NCBI GenBank assembly: GCA_018398585.1
Contig: JAGTTD010000010.1
Location: 3,551,501 to 3,615,500 of the forward strand
Origin: Simmondsia chinensis
Taxonomy: Eukaryota; Streptophyta; Magnoliopsida; Caryophyllales; Simmondsiaceae
Length of the DNA stretch: 64,000 nucleotides
Direction: 5' to 3'
Each line of letters opens with the position of its first letter. The stretch's first letter is position 1. The translations under genes were made by a program, and so were the position numbers. Below the pieces are notes generated by a model that was given only the letters and a program-made list of their open reading frames with translations, searched no databases and was not told where the DNA came from. Shown one piece after another: positions 21,901 through 32,990 of the stretch.

Positions 21901-24900
21901 TTGTTTATGATGGATCGCCAATCCTAAAAAGCAAAGACGAACCAATATTTATAAAATTCAAGTCAAATAAAGCAGTATCAGACATGCAAGCCTAGGGGCA
22001 CTACAAACTAGCATCGATGTGATCCTCTCTCCTAACAACTGTGTCACATGTATTTTTAACTGCCACTTACCTCTACCTAAGGCCATCTCCTCATTAAAGT
22101 TTAGGAGGGTACGGTCATGCCTAATCGTCTCCATCCAACTTTTCTTTGACCTGCCTCTCTTTCTCTTCCGGTGTGTATTATGCAAGTGTTTACATTATCT
22201 AACATGGGCAATAATCAGTCCCTTTCTGACATATTCAAACCATTGCAGACTGTCATGATCATGGCACCCCGAGCAATGATAATGCCATAACATTGTCAAG
22301 ACAGTGTCAAAGGACCGTGCAGACGAAGGCCTAGCTTGTGCCCAAGAGGTGCCGGGACAGTGTCACGACAGTGCCACAACAGTGCCCAGGCAGTGCCCAC
22401 GACAGTGCCCAGGCAACGCCCAAGACAGTGTCACGACAGTGCCCAAGCAGTGCCCACGACAGTGCCTAGGTAGCGCCCAACAGGCCCAGCGCCGCCCCCA
22501 GCACGCCCCAGCAGTGCCCAACATCCAAAACCTTCTAGAAGCTTCCAGAACCTTGCTATCTGTCCCTTGACAACCCTTGTCTAGCCAGCTCATCGCATAG
22601 TACCGTCCTTGTTTTGTCATTTTGCTTTGTAATTATCATTTATTTTTGTATTTAGTTATTTAGGATATATTTTCAAATTTAGTTAGTATTTTTTAGATAT
22701 TTTTATATTTTGAAGTTGTACTAGCCCATTTAGTATAAATAGGGGCAAGCTCTAGCATTTGTAATCAATCAATCAATCAAAAAATATGAAATGAAAATCA
22801 TCTTTTCTCTCTTCTCTCTCTTCCTCACGGGTCATCTTCTTCTTCTCATCCCAAAACCCTAAAACTCTATTTCTTTCTCTCATCTAAATCTATTTCTATC
22901 TCACCTTCTTTTCTCACCTAGCTCTAAAAATTATCTATTTCTCTTCTCATCCTATACTCTATTTTCAACAAATCTATCCTTCCGTGCGTAATGAACATCA
23001 AGGTTCGCTACATTTGGTGTCAGAGCATTGTCACCAACCTTTGGGTTTATGACACAGACGTTGCTCCCTCAACTCGTCCTTAATTAGAGCCCTTGTTGAA
23101 AGGAATATCTCGATTATATAAGCTAGAGAGAGATTTTTAAAATTCCAACGGCACTACAAACAAATGCTAATATCAGCTACTGGGGAAGGCTTTTTTGAGC
23201 TGTATATAATATGCACCTTTTTTAACAACTTGGCAACTTCAACTTGCCAAATTTGTCTGTAGGGTCACACATTATTTTATGGCAAATAAATCTGAACCTA
23301 AGACTTTATGCTTTAAATTCTTCTCTTTTTTTTTTTTTTTTTTTTTTTTTGATGTTTTGATCATATTTGATATCATGATAGCATCATCAGCACCTCATAT
23401 TACTGTTGACTAGTGTTAGAATGTTATGTGTAATAATACGTATAAGTGATTAGTAGTAGTTGTAGTAGAATACATAATAGTACAATACTTGTATTAGGTA
23501 ATTAGTACAAATAGCATATTAGGTTGTTAAGGAATTAATCAATACAATAACAAACTATTCTCTCTCTCATCTAACTCTCTCTCTCTCTCATACCTTTCTT
23601 CTAATTCTTTCTCTCACCTCAACTCTAATTCCCAATCTATATCAAGAACCCTAACCCTAATCTAGGTTACAACCCCAATTGGTTGTAACATAGGCTGATA
23701 TTCTTTGGTGTGGAGACTAATAGCCGTCCTAACAGTCAAATTCATGACTGAATTTATTGGAGCCTTTTAAATGGCCATCTTTACTTATAGTGATTTATGG
23801 TGACTAGGAAGCAGCCCATAAGTAGGGCGTTCTGCTATTGTACTACAGTGAGGGAGAAAAGATTGTTTTCTCTATTTATATAATGAATTTCGTTGCTCCT
23901 TTATTGACATACGCTTCGACTCAACAACGTAAATTCTAAAGTTCTTGTTTTCTCCCAATCCCCTTTTGTTCTGTGCTTGCTACTTTTCAACTTAGAGTTT
24001 GATGTTTGTAGGTAGTCGTAACAGACTAATGGCTACTCCGAACACTACTGGTTAGGGCTTATTAATCATCACTAATTAAAAATCCCCCGTTTTCCTCCAC
24101 ACAAATACTTAGAAACTTTGTCCTCTCCCTCTTTTCCAGTTGTTAAATTCCAAAATTAAGTAAAAGTTAAAAGGAACCTTCTCAAAACGATCTGCGCCTA
24201 ATATTACCTGAAGATTTAACTAGCTAAAGGATGGAATGTCCTCACTATATAAGCTGACACATACTAACATACCTAACAGCACAAACCGTATGCCAGCCAA
24301 CTATGTACATCAATATTACAAATGCAAATACCAAAAACTATGAGCAGCTCTATTACCATTTTAATGGATGTTACGCCTAACTCCGCGAGAAAAATTGTCT
24401 TGACGGAGAGAAAATACATTCACCATATAACACGTGCCAACATTACTTAACAAACATTTTGTAGGAAAAATTTTCTAATATGTTGATCTTTTCCACAGTG
24501 ACGCAATTATAACATGTGAATTTCACCAAGCTTTAGGTCTAACCTACAGAGTCAGTAATAGATAAAGCAGTTGATTAGACTTATATATTAATCTCTTTTT
24601 TTATCGTAACTCCAATGTGAGATTTTTTACTAAACTCATCTGTAAAGTCGTAACAGCGATCCATGATATGAAGTTGACCATAAAAAGTCAGGAAAATGAC
24701 ACAATTATAGTATTGTGATGTGTATGGATATATATCATGCAATTAGCTCGCGCACTTACTTTGACTTGAGCGCTTACTAAAAGCCACAAGCACTAGTTTG
24801 ATCTACATTTTCATTAGATGGTGTTAGGTCTAGCATCTCGAAAACAACCTCCTTTTAGGGTAGCACCCTAAAAGGGTAAGGTTGCGTACATTCCTCCCCT

Positions 24901-27290
24901 CTCTCCAGACCCTGCTTACGTGGGAGCTCCTAAGGCACTGGGTTGGTGGTGGTTGTTGGTGGTGTTAGGTCTATCATAAACAAATACCATTTATTTATTG
25001 TCTAAATTTCCATTTCATATTCACTAAAAGCAAATTCTTATTAATCTGACTTGTACTTTTCCATATGTGCATCGAGCTCAAGATTTATCATCTGAGTACC
25101 TTGATATTTTAATGTACGATAGGATAATTCAAAAATCTAAAAGTTCTATTAATTGGTTACCATCTTCTAAAATCTAGTTAATTGTTGCTGAATTTCCAAT
25201 GAAATTTTGCCCGAGAAGGCTAACACAACACATGATTACTAGTCTATGTTGTATTAATGTTCGTGACCGAAATTCGCTGGACTATGACAAAAATTCACGT
25301 GATTTTGGTAGGTAATATCCATGTATTGTCCAAAACATATGCCTTCTTAGTTCGGTTTTTCTACCTCGACTCCTTTTTATTTTCTTACTTAAGTTCGATT
25401 TTTGATTACTCATTATCACTATTTATGCCATTTGTCAACTTTTGCTAAATTCTAGTTAATCTTTATTAAAATTTGATGAGATTTTATTGGAAAATGTTGA
25501 GAAGCATATGATTTCATTATTGGAGCTTTCGGCAACAATTTCCCAAATTACCAAAAAAATATGCAAAAAGATAGAGAGCATGTCAATTTTCCCGAACCGT
25601 AGGCCCGACACCCATAGAGTTAGCATGCATAAATATCACATATAAGTCTATCCTAAAATCAATTGGCCTTAGGTGTAGTCACCCATGTATTAATATGTTT
25701 CCTCCTCCGACTCCAAAGTACAATTCTTAATAAACTCATTTATAGAGTACTTAGCAGACAGAGTTGTACCTTTGAGAGGAACATCAAGGATTTGGCCAGC
25801 GTAAAGCTTCTTAGGATCAGTCATCCCATTCAACTTCATCAATGTCTCCTGGGTGGTTCCATACGTCGTTGCTATACCCTCCACCGTGCTCCCTGCTGCC
25901 ACCAGGAGTCCATAGTGCACCACCTTCATCCCATCCATGTCGTGGTCGCAACTGCACGGCAACGGTATCCACAGCTTCTGCCCCACCTTTATCACATTCT
26001 TGTTCACTATGTTGTTCACGGCCGCGATCTGGTCGTCTACTACTAGCCCTCCAAACACCTGTTACGGAAATAGTATTTGAATTGGGTATGAAAGCAATAA
26101 AATGGGTTTAATGCGTGTAGAGAATCACTAGCGTTAAAATTTGTTTTAGTCTTATGCAGATAGTGTTGGGTTACAACGGAACCTTAAAAACATGGTGAAA
26201 GTGTACGTGGAATAATGGGTTTTTGAAATTCAAGATAAGAGAATAATTTTAAGTTTTTTAAGTAATTAAATCTGATTTGGACGGTTTAATATAGAGGGTC
26301 ACGCTTAAAATAGGCCAAGTCACTTTGTTAAGAGTAATAACTCTACATGTGAGTTAAAATGCGAATTTCATATAGAAGTAGTGGGAGTGAAAAAATTAAT
26401 TTACAAGACTAGTGAGTGCTAAACCTATTGTCAATTGATTTTATGATAGAACCCCATTTAGACTTATATATAGACCTTGTATATTCCAACTTCGTGGGTA
26501 AGGCCTAAAAGGCCCTATAAAATTTAACACCGGTTCGACACATAGATCGGTATGTTGAAGTTGTGAGTTGATATATAGTACTATTGTTTTTTCCACATTG
26601 TAACTTTTCTAAGATTATGTGTGTGTCAACATACATCATCCCATGAGCATCACACACCAAGCCCAAGGTAGAACACTTCCAAAGCATATTGTTAAATTTG
26701 AGGGGCGTTTAGGCCCGACCCACATAATTGGAATATATGAAATCCACCTAAAAATTAAATGGATTCTATTTTAAAACTCATTGATATTTGGTGAAATAAC
26801 TCATTATCCTAATATATTAATCCCTTTTTTTCCTACAACTTCAACATAAGATTCACATTTAACTCACATCCAGAGTTGTTCACACACATCCAAAGCAAAA
26901 ACTACATCAACAACATACATCAGCCGCGATGCGATAGAGCCCATCACCGGGAACCACAGTATAGACCGGAACGTGATTCGACATCCCAGTGCCGTTAGCA
27001 CAAGCACAGGGGAACGGGACCCGAATCGTCTGCTTAGCCCGGACCGGGGCATTAGGCAATGTAGAGAGGGGAAGATTGTTAACACCGAGGATGGCGCGGA
27101 GGTTCTTGACTTGGAAGAGGGATTGGATGCCGCCAAGGGTGGTGGCGTTGGGCGTGAGGTAGTCGGCGAAGGCTTTGCAGGTGGTGGTGGTGGGGGTGGC
27201 GCATTTGAAGGAGGGCGGCGGAGGCTGGGCGGTGGAGAGAGAGAAGAGGAGGAGAGAGAAGAGAGAGATGAGGAGAGAGAAGGACGCCAT
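18956..27290 (-). CDS. LYM2-like: LYM2/CEBiP-type LysM chitin-binding protein (4 exons)
   Basis: Proteins of this family sit on the outer face of the plasma membrane, bind chitin fragments and act in fungal recognition; Arabidopsis LYM2 also limits plasmodesmatal traffic. Exons on the minus strand are 27290-26919, 26058-25770, 20003-19883 and 19211-18956. All introns are GT-AG and the exons sum to 1038 bp in frame (345 aa plus stop; family about 350). A signal peptide (MASFSLLISLFSLLLFSLST) is followed by a cysteine-rich part. LysM 1 (residues about 110-157) and LysM 2 (about 173-218, GTTQETLMKLNG) follow, with CxC motifs FPCAC, PLPCSC and VKCQC. The C-terminus ends in a short hydrophobic run (FFSILFAFFC), weaker than a usual GPI signal. 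A GT inside exon 4 (CTCA/GTACGC) could instead lead to an unseen terminal exon. Intron 2 is 5.8 kb and full of transposons. Confidence 0.92.
19540..19690 (+). repeat. TRIM-like fragment in LYM2 intron 3
   Basis: It contains the internal and right-LTR words of the 16247 element (acacaattggcatac, then tgttagagtataaacc). It lies inside intron 3 (19882-19212). The primer-site half is missing. Confidence 0.5.
20033..20198 (-). mobile_element. RTE LINE 3'-end insertion with 19-bp TSD
   Basis: A 166-bp severely 5'-truncated LINE copy flanked by aaatcaagcatcattagta at 20014-20032 and 20199-20217. On the minus strand it runs from TGCTTTTTAGTGTTGGAG to CTGCGTACATCTTAC and ends in a TTGTT-rich tail. 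It has no 5S head. It inserted into LYM2 intron 2 close to the exon 3 acceptor. Confidence 0.82.
20834..20972 (-). mobile_element. RTE LINE 3'-end fragment
   Basis: The minus-strand sequence has the same 3' UTR (GCTTTCTAGGGTTGGGG, CTGCGTACATTTC) and a TTGTTGTTGTTATTG tail. It is 5'-truncated within the UTR and lies in LYM2 intron 2. Confidence 0.65.
21480..21700. repeat. LTR-retrotransposon fragment (tacgtggttcag motif)
   Basis: A segment with gaatttacgtggttcagtca and a following tgtccacg block. This wording is common at the ends of plant copia-type LTRs. Related sequence occurs at 48340-48400 and, in complement, near 51420. No termini are identifiable. Confidence 0.35.
21789..22250 (-). mobile_element. 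RTE LINE 3' region, 5'-truncated
   Basis: Minus-strand coding remnants (LQWFEYVRKG, RGRSKKSWMETIRHDRTLLNF, EEMALGRGKWQLKI) of the RTE C-terminus are followed by the 3' UTR and a tail GTCTGTTATTGTTGTTATT at 21789-21810. The tail and UTR are homologous to the element at 13770-14438. The 5' end abuts the LTR that starts at 22251. It lies in LYM2 intron 2. Confidence 0.75.
22251..23012 (+). repeat. LTR with primer-binding site, rest of element lost
   Basis: About 762 bp beginning tgtcatgatcatgg and ending gttcgctaca, followed at 23015 by a primer-site-like tggtgtcagagc. A TATA box (tataaat) is at 22734-22740. The 5' part holds degenerate short repeats built on acagtgcc and acagtgtcacgacagtgcc, reminiscent of the arrays in the 6838-13615 chromovirus LTRs. 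No coding region follows, so this is a 5' LTR with a small internal stub, on the plus strand in LYM2 intron 2. Confidence 0.65.
23422..23690 (+). repeat. Solo LTR of the 35209 element family
   Basis: 269 bp starting tgttatgtgtaataatacg and ending caattggttgtaaca. It is the same LTR as at 35209-35464 and 36839-37115, including the CT-microsatellite and ctaaccctaatctaggttac. No internal sequence follows, consistent with a solo LTR from recombination. The flanks (tagaa and taggc) no longer match. It lies in LYM2 intron 2. Confidence 0.82.
24534..24650 (+). repeat. Dispersed repeat family member
   Basis: It shares aggtctaacctacagagt, cttatatattaatctc and actccaatgtgagatt with 48788-48950 and 26705-26880. 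Non-coding, in LYM2 intron 2. Confidence 0.4.
24838..24960 (+). mobile_element. RTE/SINE 3'-end insertion with 17-bp TSD
   Basis: A 123-bp copy flanked by ggtgttaggtctagcat (24821-24837) and ggtgttaggtctatcat (24961-24977), one mismatch. It runs from the ccttttagggtagcaccct block through gttgcgtacattcctc to a TTGG/TGG-rich tail. It is too short to tell whether the source was the LINE or the SINE. It lies in LYM2 intron 2. Confidence 0.75.
25601..25730 (+). repeat. Dispersed repeat family member (diverged)
   Basis: ggcccgacacccatagagtt and acatataagtctatcctaaa relate to the 26705 copy. It ends just short of LYM2 exon 2, inside intron 2. Confidence 0.35.
26705..26880 (+). repeat. Dispersed repeat family member
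   Basis: It contains ggcccgacccacataattgg, atatgaaatccacctaaaaa and aacttcaacataagattcac, colinear with 48788-48950. It is located in LYM2 intron 1 near the exon 1 donor. Confidence 0.42.
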
Positions 27291-27488
27291 TGATGGAGCT
27301 CAGAGTGAGTTGCAGGGGAGGGGGGTTTTGAAATTTGAAAAGGAGGAATTGATTGTGGGGTGGAGAAGTGGGGAGGAAATTGGACCAATTGTGGGGAGAT
27401 ATCTAGGAAATTTTCAATTTGAAAATGTTATATATAATTAGCGAAATTATAATTATATATTATCAAGGGTTGATTTATCATATAATAA

Positions 27489-27719
27489 GGCACTGAATCC
27501 TATTAAAACTTTGAAGTTAAGCGTATTTGGACGAGAGTAGTACCAGGATGGATGACCTCTAGAGAAGTTGTTATATTATCAACCTTATAAGGTTGAGGGT
27601 CCTTAGAAATAGCTTTCCGGCAGGGTTACACCCTAAAGAGGTAAGGCTGCGTACATCCACCCCTCCCAGACCCCGCTTATGCTAGTGTCCTTGAGGCAAC
27701 TGGATCTGTTGTTGTTGTA
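27489..27719 (+). mobile_element. 5S rRNA-headed SINE upstream of LYM2
   Basis: A plus-strand copy about 200 bp upstream of the LYM2-like ATG. The head reads ggcactgaatcctattaaaa, gaagttaagcgtatttggac and gagagtagtaccaggatgga, colinear with 5S rRNA from about its base 20 onwards. The 3' half has aaggctgcgtacatccaccc and the tail gatctgttgttgttg. The first bases of the 5S head are missing. No clear duplication is visible. Confidence 0.85.
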
Positions 27720-27859
27720 TTAGTATATATTGTCAAAAAATTAATTATTTTAAAAGTTTAAGTTAATAAGTAAAAATCAAGTATATTTTGTACTCAATAT
27801 ATATTGTTGTTGTTGCTGTTTGTTACTCAATATATGTATTGAGCACATTTTGTTCTTCT

Positions 27860-28690
27860 GCCCCTGCTCGAGTTACGTGGTTTTGTTCTGATCTAGGGTT
27901 CAAACCGTTATTGGAGGGATTCCGCTATTTCAGGTCATGGTGGGACCACATTTGCTCCATTTTTAGTCTTCCCCAGGAATGTTTGATTGCTTTTATTTGT
28001 TGGGAGATTTAGAAAGCCCAGGACGAATTCGTTTTTAGGCTTAAGGATTATGATCCTAAGGAGGCGGCTTCTTGTGCTTCTCGTGCTGCATTTGAAGCCA
28101 TCTCCTTACTCACCACAAATTCTCCCTCTCATGGACTCTCGCAATTGACATCCTCTCGGTGGATTCCTCCGTCCTCAGCTATTGTCAAAATTAACTCAGA
28201 CGCTGTTTAGATTTCTTTGCATTGTAAAGCAGGATTAGCGATGGTGGCGAGGAACTCGTTTGGATCCATTGTCGGTGGCTGATGTGCAACAATTGTCTCT
28301 TCCTCCACTTTGATGGCTGGGGCTTTGGGGATCTGGGCTGCTTGCTCTCTAACTCTTTCTTTTGGATGGTCTAATGTCCTCTTCGAATCCGATTCCAAGA
28401 ACCTCATTAGGTACCTTAAAAAATTGCACCCCCCCCGCCCCCGCCTTGGAAAATCAAGACAATTGTTGATGATATTTTCGCCATGATCTCCTCTTTTAAG
28501 TCATTTTCTTTTAGTTGAGCTCCTAGAAATTGTGATAGGGTGGCTCATTTTGCAGCTAAACTTTATTGCTCTTCCTTATGGTAGCATGACCGGTGGAGAT
28601 TTGTCCCTCCTAGTCTCGGTCAAATTGTAAATGCTGATATCTGTGATATTTAGTCTCTAGCCCTCAGGCTTTTTAGTGTTAAAAAAAAAA
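27860..28690 (+). pseudogene. Decayed L1-type LINE 3' end (RNase H) with A-tail
   Basis: Plus-strand remnants of the ORF2 C-terminus. The zf-RVT end is near 27870-28010 (LLEGFRYFRSWWDH, ICWEI). RNase H lies at 28160-28420 (WIPPSSAIVKINSDA, AGLAMVARNSFGSIVGG, VLFESDSKNLIRYL). A decayed terminus ends in a poly-A run at 28680-28690. Stops (such as in KINSDAV*) and a C-homopolymer near 28430 break the frame. Confidence 0.78.
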
Positions 28691-28939
28691 GTATGTTTTT
28701 CACTCTGGATTCCAAAAAAAAAAGAGAAAAGGAAAACGAATAGTAAGGAGGAATTGTATGTGTCTAGAAAGGGAGACTTAAAGTTAGACTTTTGACTTTT
28801 ATTGACTTTGGGGAGGCAACTTCCGTCTTGTGCACGATGAGTCATGGGGTAGCAAACGTTCTAAATCAACTAAACGTTTGATGTAATATTTACGTTTGAC
28901 ATTGATTATTACTTGTTTGTATTTTTTCAAGAAGCTTTA

Positions 28940-29345
28940 TAATTTATTAAACCGAGTTCGAGTAAGTTTGATAAGCTTACTGGGCTGAATTCAAATAGGG
29001 GGTGTTTGACTCGTTAATATTCATGAATAATAGGATAAGGACTAAGTAAGGGCTAGTTAAAATCCCATTAATAAATGGTATTAGCTAAAAAAGGGTTTGA
29101 TAATGATCCAAGAGTAACTCGAATAATTTAACTCGATAGTAAGCTCGACCTAATAGCAAAATCGGATTAGTTATAAACGGGATTCAACTCAATAACTAGC
29201 ACGAATAAGTTCGATTAGGCTAACAAGTCAAACTGAGTCAAGCCTAATATCGAACATACTAAAAACCTATTAAATTGAGCTCGATATGGCTTATCGAGTT
29301 TGACTTGAAACAAGGGATGCTCAGCTCGGCTCGTTTATATCTCTA
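28940..29345. repeat. hAT-like MITE remnant (gagctcg-rich)
   Basis: A stretch dominated by ctcga/gagct words ending ctcagctcggctcgtttata tctcta. This is like the ends of plant non-autonomous hAT elements such as 32182-32721. The left end is unclear. Nothing else is seen in 28691-29555, apart from a short duplication near 29390-29455. Confidence 0.35.
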
Positions 29346-29559
29346 GGGCTAGTAAGGTAAGGAACTTTATCTCTGTAAATAAGCCAAGTTTAGCTAAGCT
29401 TGTTAATTTGAAGTTGGAATCGAGTTTAGCTAAGCTTGTTAATTTGAAGTTGGAATGTCATAAATAATAAAAATTACAACCAAAGGTATTTCTAAATTAC
29501 TTGAATCGTATTCTGCTTAAGTATTTGCGCTTTTTGCAATAAAATCATCTCAAAAAGTT

Positions 29560-30050
29560 CAGCCATTATTTAAAATAATATCAAAATAAAAAATATTTTT
29601 CAAACTAGCTTTTCTAAAAAACTATTTCCCCAAATGACATTCATATCATCATTTTTTTGTTTACTTTCTTATTTTTTAATACATTTATAATTTTTTTAAA
29701 TTATAATATATTATGTATTATAGTAAATAAATTAAATTAAATTATTTATTAAATTTTAAATAAAATTATTTATACACAAATTTAATTTAACTATTTAGTA
29801 TATAATTTATTTTAATTTATTTGTTATGATTAAGAAAATATTATAATTTTAAAAATAATAAATTCATTGAAAATAAAGAAAGTAAAAATAAAAAGTTAAA
29901 TGATAATATGGATGCCATTTGAAAAATATTTTTCTTTGAAAGCTAGTTTTGAAAATATTTTTTATTTTAGCATTATTTTGGACTTTGGTCTGAAAAATTA
30001 TTTTTTAATTAACTACCATATTTTTTTTAGTTTTTCTAGAAAAACACCTC
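29560..30050. mobile_element. Long-TIR MITE, AT-rich
   Basis: Inverted arms: aaaatatttttcaaactagc near 29590 pairs with gctagttttgaaaatatttt near 29942, and ttactttctt near 29662 pairs with aagaaagtaa near 29877. The centre is almost pure A/T. There is no coding. Exact ends and duplication are not resolved. Confidence 0.6.
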
Positions 30051-30889
30051 CAAAATTCTAATTTTTTTCAATCAAATGCATTAAATCATGTTGTAAACTA
30101 TCGGCTTTATATTACATGTCATTCATGTGGATTTTCAATACCTTTTTAATTTTTTTAAGGCACGAGAAACATATGAATTAAAATTAGTAAAGCTAACAAT
30201 GCATTCACATGCCCCCTGCTCCAACTTGGTTTGATCCGCGAGGGCGTTTAAAAGAGGTGGGATTCAAACTTTGGTGTGGAAGGGGGTGGAAAATGTTTTT
30301 TTCGATAATGTTGGAATATATTACAAGCAACTCGTACAAAATAAGGCATACGTCAACCCATATAAAACAGGGATCAAAAAAAGGCAGAAATACAACATCC
30401 CAGTAAGTAACAAACAATTAACAGTATGATTTTAAATAATTGATTGAAAAATTTTAAACTTTTAAAGGTCATTTCTTAAGAAATTAAAAGTTACAGTGGT
30501 TAAGTAAAAAATAATAACTTTTCAATATAGTTTTTTTTTTTTTTTTCAAAAAGACCTTAAGTATTTCAAACAAGACTTTACCAGATTCCTTAATAAAAAG
30601 TTTAAATTTTAAAATAATTTATTGTATATATAAAAATATTATGAAAAGCAAGAGATTGGAGAAACAACAACCTCAAGTGGAAGTTTGACAGGACATTGTC
30701 AAATTTGCATTTATTGTTGACTTTGAATAGTCAACTACGCTACACGACCATCATTCAAACTCTAAATAGGTAAGATTCATTTTGTTTACGAGCAATGCTA
30801 TACACTACGAAAAAAGCTGTATAAAAATGGCACGAGGGATGCTATTATAAGCAAAAATAAATATATAATTAACCGAAGAGAATTACATA

Positions 30890-30957
30890 GAGGGCTGTAA
30901 CTCAGATGGTATTGATTTTGCAAATCATGTGCATGGATCGGACTTCGAATCCCTCTT
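30890..30957 (+). repeat. tRNA-like sequence, likely tRNA-derived SINE head
   Basis: gggctgtaactcagatggta resembles a tRNA 5' part with A box, and ggacttcgaatccct resembles the T-arm/B box about 40 bp later. Mismatches (taactc for tagctc) and a poorly paired anticodon arm argue against a working tRNA gene. The flanks at 30051-30889 and 30958-31130 show nothing else recognisable. Confidence 0.45.
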
Positions 30958-31136
30958 GTGTCAATTTCGGGCCGTTATTTTTCGTTGTTTATAGACTTAT
31001 TCTTTGTTTAAACATAGCTAACTTTATTAAAGATGTATGTATTTCCTGCAATATATCTTCTAGCTATTGTGAAAGACGTCGAGATTTTATGTGATGCGGA
31101 TCGGAAACATAAAATTGATTGAACATGTTAAAATTA

Positions 31137-31560
31137 AAAGATAAACTCGGAATCCGCCTAGGGTTTGTATTTCATTAAATTAGAGAATGAGGATTACAAC
31201 CATCTATGACTACTATATATAGACAAATAAAGAAAAACCCTAATATGTAGAAAATACAAAATTATGAAACTGCTCGTAAACTGGGCGAAAAACATAAAAG
31301 TGCCCCGAAAATATATTTGGAGGCTAAATTTGGGGGGAAATAGGCGGGCCGCAGGTGAAGTGTCTGGAGTTGCATACTTCAGTCTGATAGCTTTGTTTTG
31401 ACAGGTTAAAGGCCCCGTACTCCTCATGGATCAAAAGTTGTAGCCGTTTGAAGTTGGCTACGCAAATTAGTGCTTCCGGCCCACCCATTTGGGTTTCTGA
31501 TGGTCTAGCTCCTTCGAAAACTCTTCCACTACTCGTCTTATATCACTATTTCCAGTTTGA
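31137..31560. repeat. Dispersed repeat, related to 50085-50385
   Basis: Shared order of words with 50085-50385: aaaccctaa, atgaa, the cccgaa block, ggatcaaaagttgtag versus ggatcgaaagttatag, and cccacccatttgggt versus cccacccatttagat. It is probably part of an LTR read on the minus strand. No termini are identified. Confidence 0.4.
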
Positions 31561-31748
31561 TATGCCTCTTTCACTCATTGGTATAGTACAAATCAGCAGA
31601 TTAGTTAGCCAACATTGGTCATATGGGGTTTTGGCATTATATTGTGGGATCATCCTTCGCATAGGAACCTCCTCTTATTCATTCATGTTGATATCGTATG
31701 AGTTTCTCTGAGCAGAGGGTATCGTTTAGGGGTTGTCTTTACTATCGT

Positions 31749-32990
31749 TAAAAAAAAAAGTTAATCTAAAAATAACTCAATTATATGTCAATATACTAAA
31801 AAATAAAACAACTCTATTTTCTAACCCAAAAAGAAAACTCAACTAACTTTTCTACCAAAAATTAATCCAACTCTATTTTCTAACCAAAAAAGAATACAAT
31901 TCTAACTTTTTCTACCAAAAAATAACACAATTCTAATTTTGTACCAAAAAATAATCAAACTCTAAAATTAATTTTAAAAAATACTGAATTAATGGCTAAC
32001 ATGGCATGTGGTATGATGCTCCGACAATATATTTTTCTTCTATTTATTTTTGGTTTGATTTTTTTTCTCACATAACCAAACTAAAAATATGTTTTTTTGA
32101 TAATTGAGTATAACCCCAAAAAAAGGCAAACATCCTATGGTAAAGAACAAGCAAAACAACCGCGAAATACAACCAAAGAACTGGGGCTGCAAATGAGCCG
32201 AGCCGAGCCGAACCACAGCTTGCTCGTCTCCGCTCGTTAACTAAATAAGACAAGCTCGGTATCGGTATCATTTATGTAACTGAGCCGCATATTTGTACTC
32301 GACTCAGCTTGTTTACTAAATAAGACCGGCTCGGTATCGGTATCATTTAGGCTTGATTATTTGGTGAACTGGCTCATTGAGTTTTGCCGGCTCATTGCGC
32401 TCATTTACCATTGTGAAACTCATTTATGATTATTATTACTTGAAATAAAATAAACCATGTATGAAAATTGGAAATAAATAAAACATACATGTAACTCAAT
32501 TCCGTGATGTAGACATGCAAGCCAATAATTGAGCCGGCTTATGAGCCCATAAACGAGCCAACTCGTGAGCCTTTCAAGCCAAGTCAGCCTGGGTCTGATT
32601 TGGCTCGTTTATTTAAACGAGTTCAGCAGGCTCTCGAATCGCCTTAGATGAACCCAAACCGAGCCCTTAACAAGCCGAGTCAAACTAGCTCGAGAGCCGG
32701 CCTGGCTCATTTGTGACCCTACAAAGAACGAGCCAAACCAAAAATACGTAAAAGAAAAATTTACTATCAGAGCATCACAATTTAGTATTTTTTAAATTAA
32801 ATTTTTAGAGTTGGGTTATTTTGATATTAATTTTAGAATTTCGTAATTTTTTGGTAGAAAAATTTAAAGTTGGGTTTTTTTTGTAAAAAAGTTAGAGTTG
32901 AATTATTTTTTGTTAGAAAATAGAGTTGGGTTATTTTTTAATATATTGACATATAATTGGGTTAGTTTTAAATTAATTATTATTAAAAAA
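31749..32990. mobile_element. Foldback element with ~220-bp inverted arms
   Basis: The left arm (about 31749-31985) and right arm (about 32775-32990) are inverted copies. For example ctcaattatatgtcaatata at the left pairs with tatattgacatataattggg at the right, and repeated caactctattttctaac units pair with gttagaaaatagagttg. The arms consist of short degenerate repeats. The core holds a separate hAT-like element (32182-32721). There are no ORFs. Confidence 0.7.
32182..32721. mobile_element. Non-autonomous hAT element with 8-bp TSD, nested
   Basis: 540 bp flanked by caaagaac at 32174-32181 and 32722-32729. The inverted ends are tggggctgcaaatgagcc and the complement of ggctcatttgtgacccta. The 8-bp duplication and end sequence fit hAT. 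The interior is rich in gagccg and carries an internal duplication of ctcggtatcggtatcattta. There is no transposase. Confidence 0.85.

Noticed and set aside
22304..22620. Overlapping ORFs of 85-88 codons on both strands
   Set aside because: Low-complexity products of the acagtgcc repeats inside the 22251-23012 LTR.
26864..27441. Proline-rich and Arg/Glu-rich ORFs on both strands
   Set aside because: Out-of-frame and antisense shadows of LYM2-like exon 1.
30890..30957. Functional tRNA gene
   Set aside because: The A box is mutated and the anticodon arm does not pair convincingly. Better seen as a tRNA-derived repeat.
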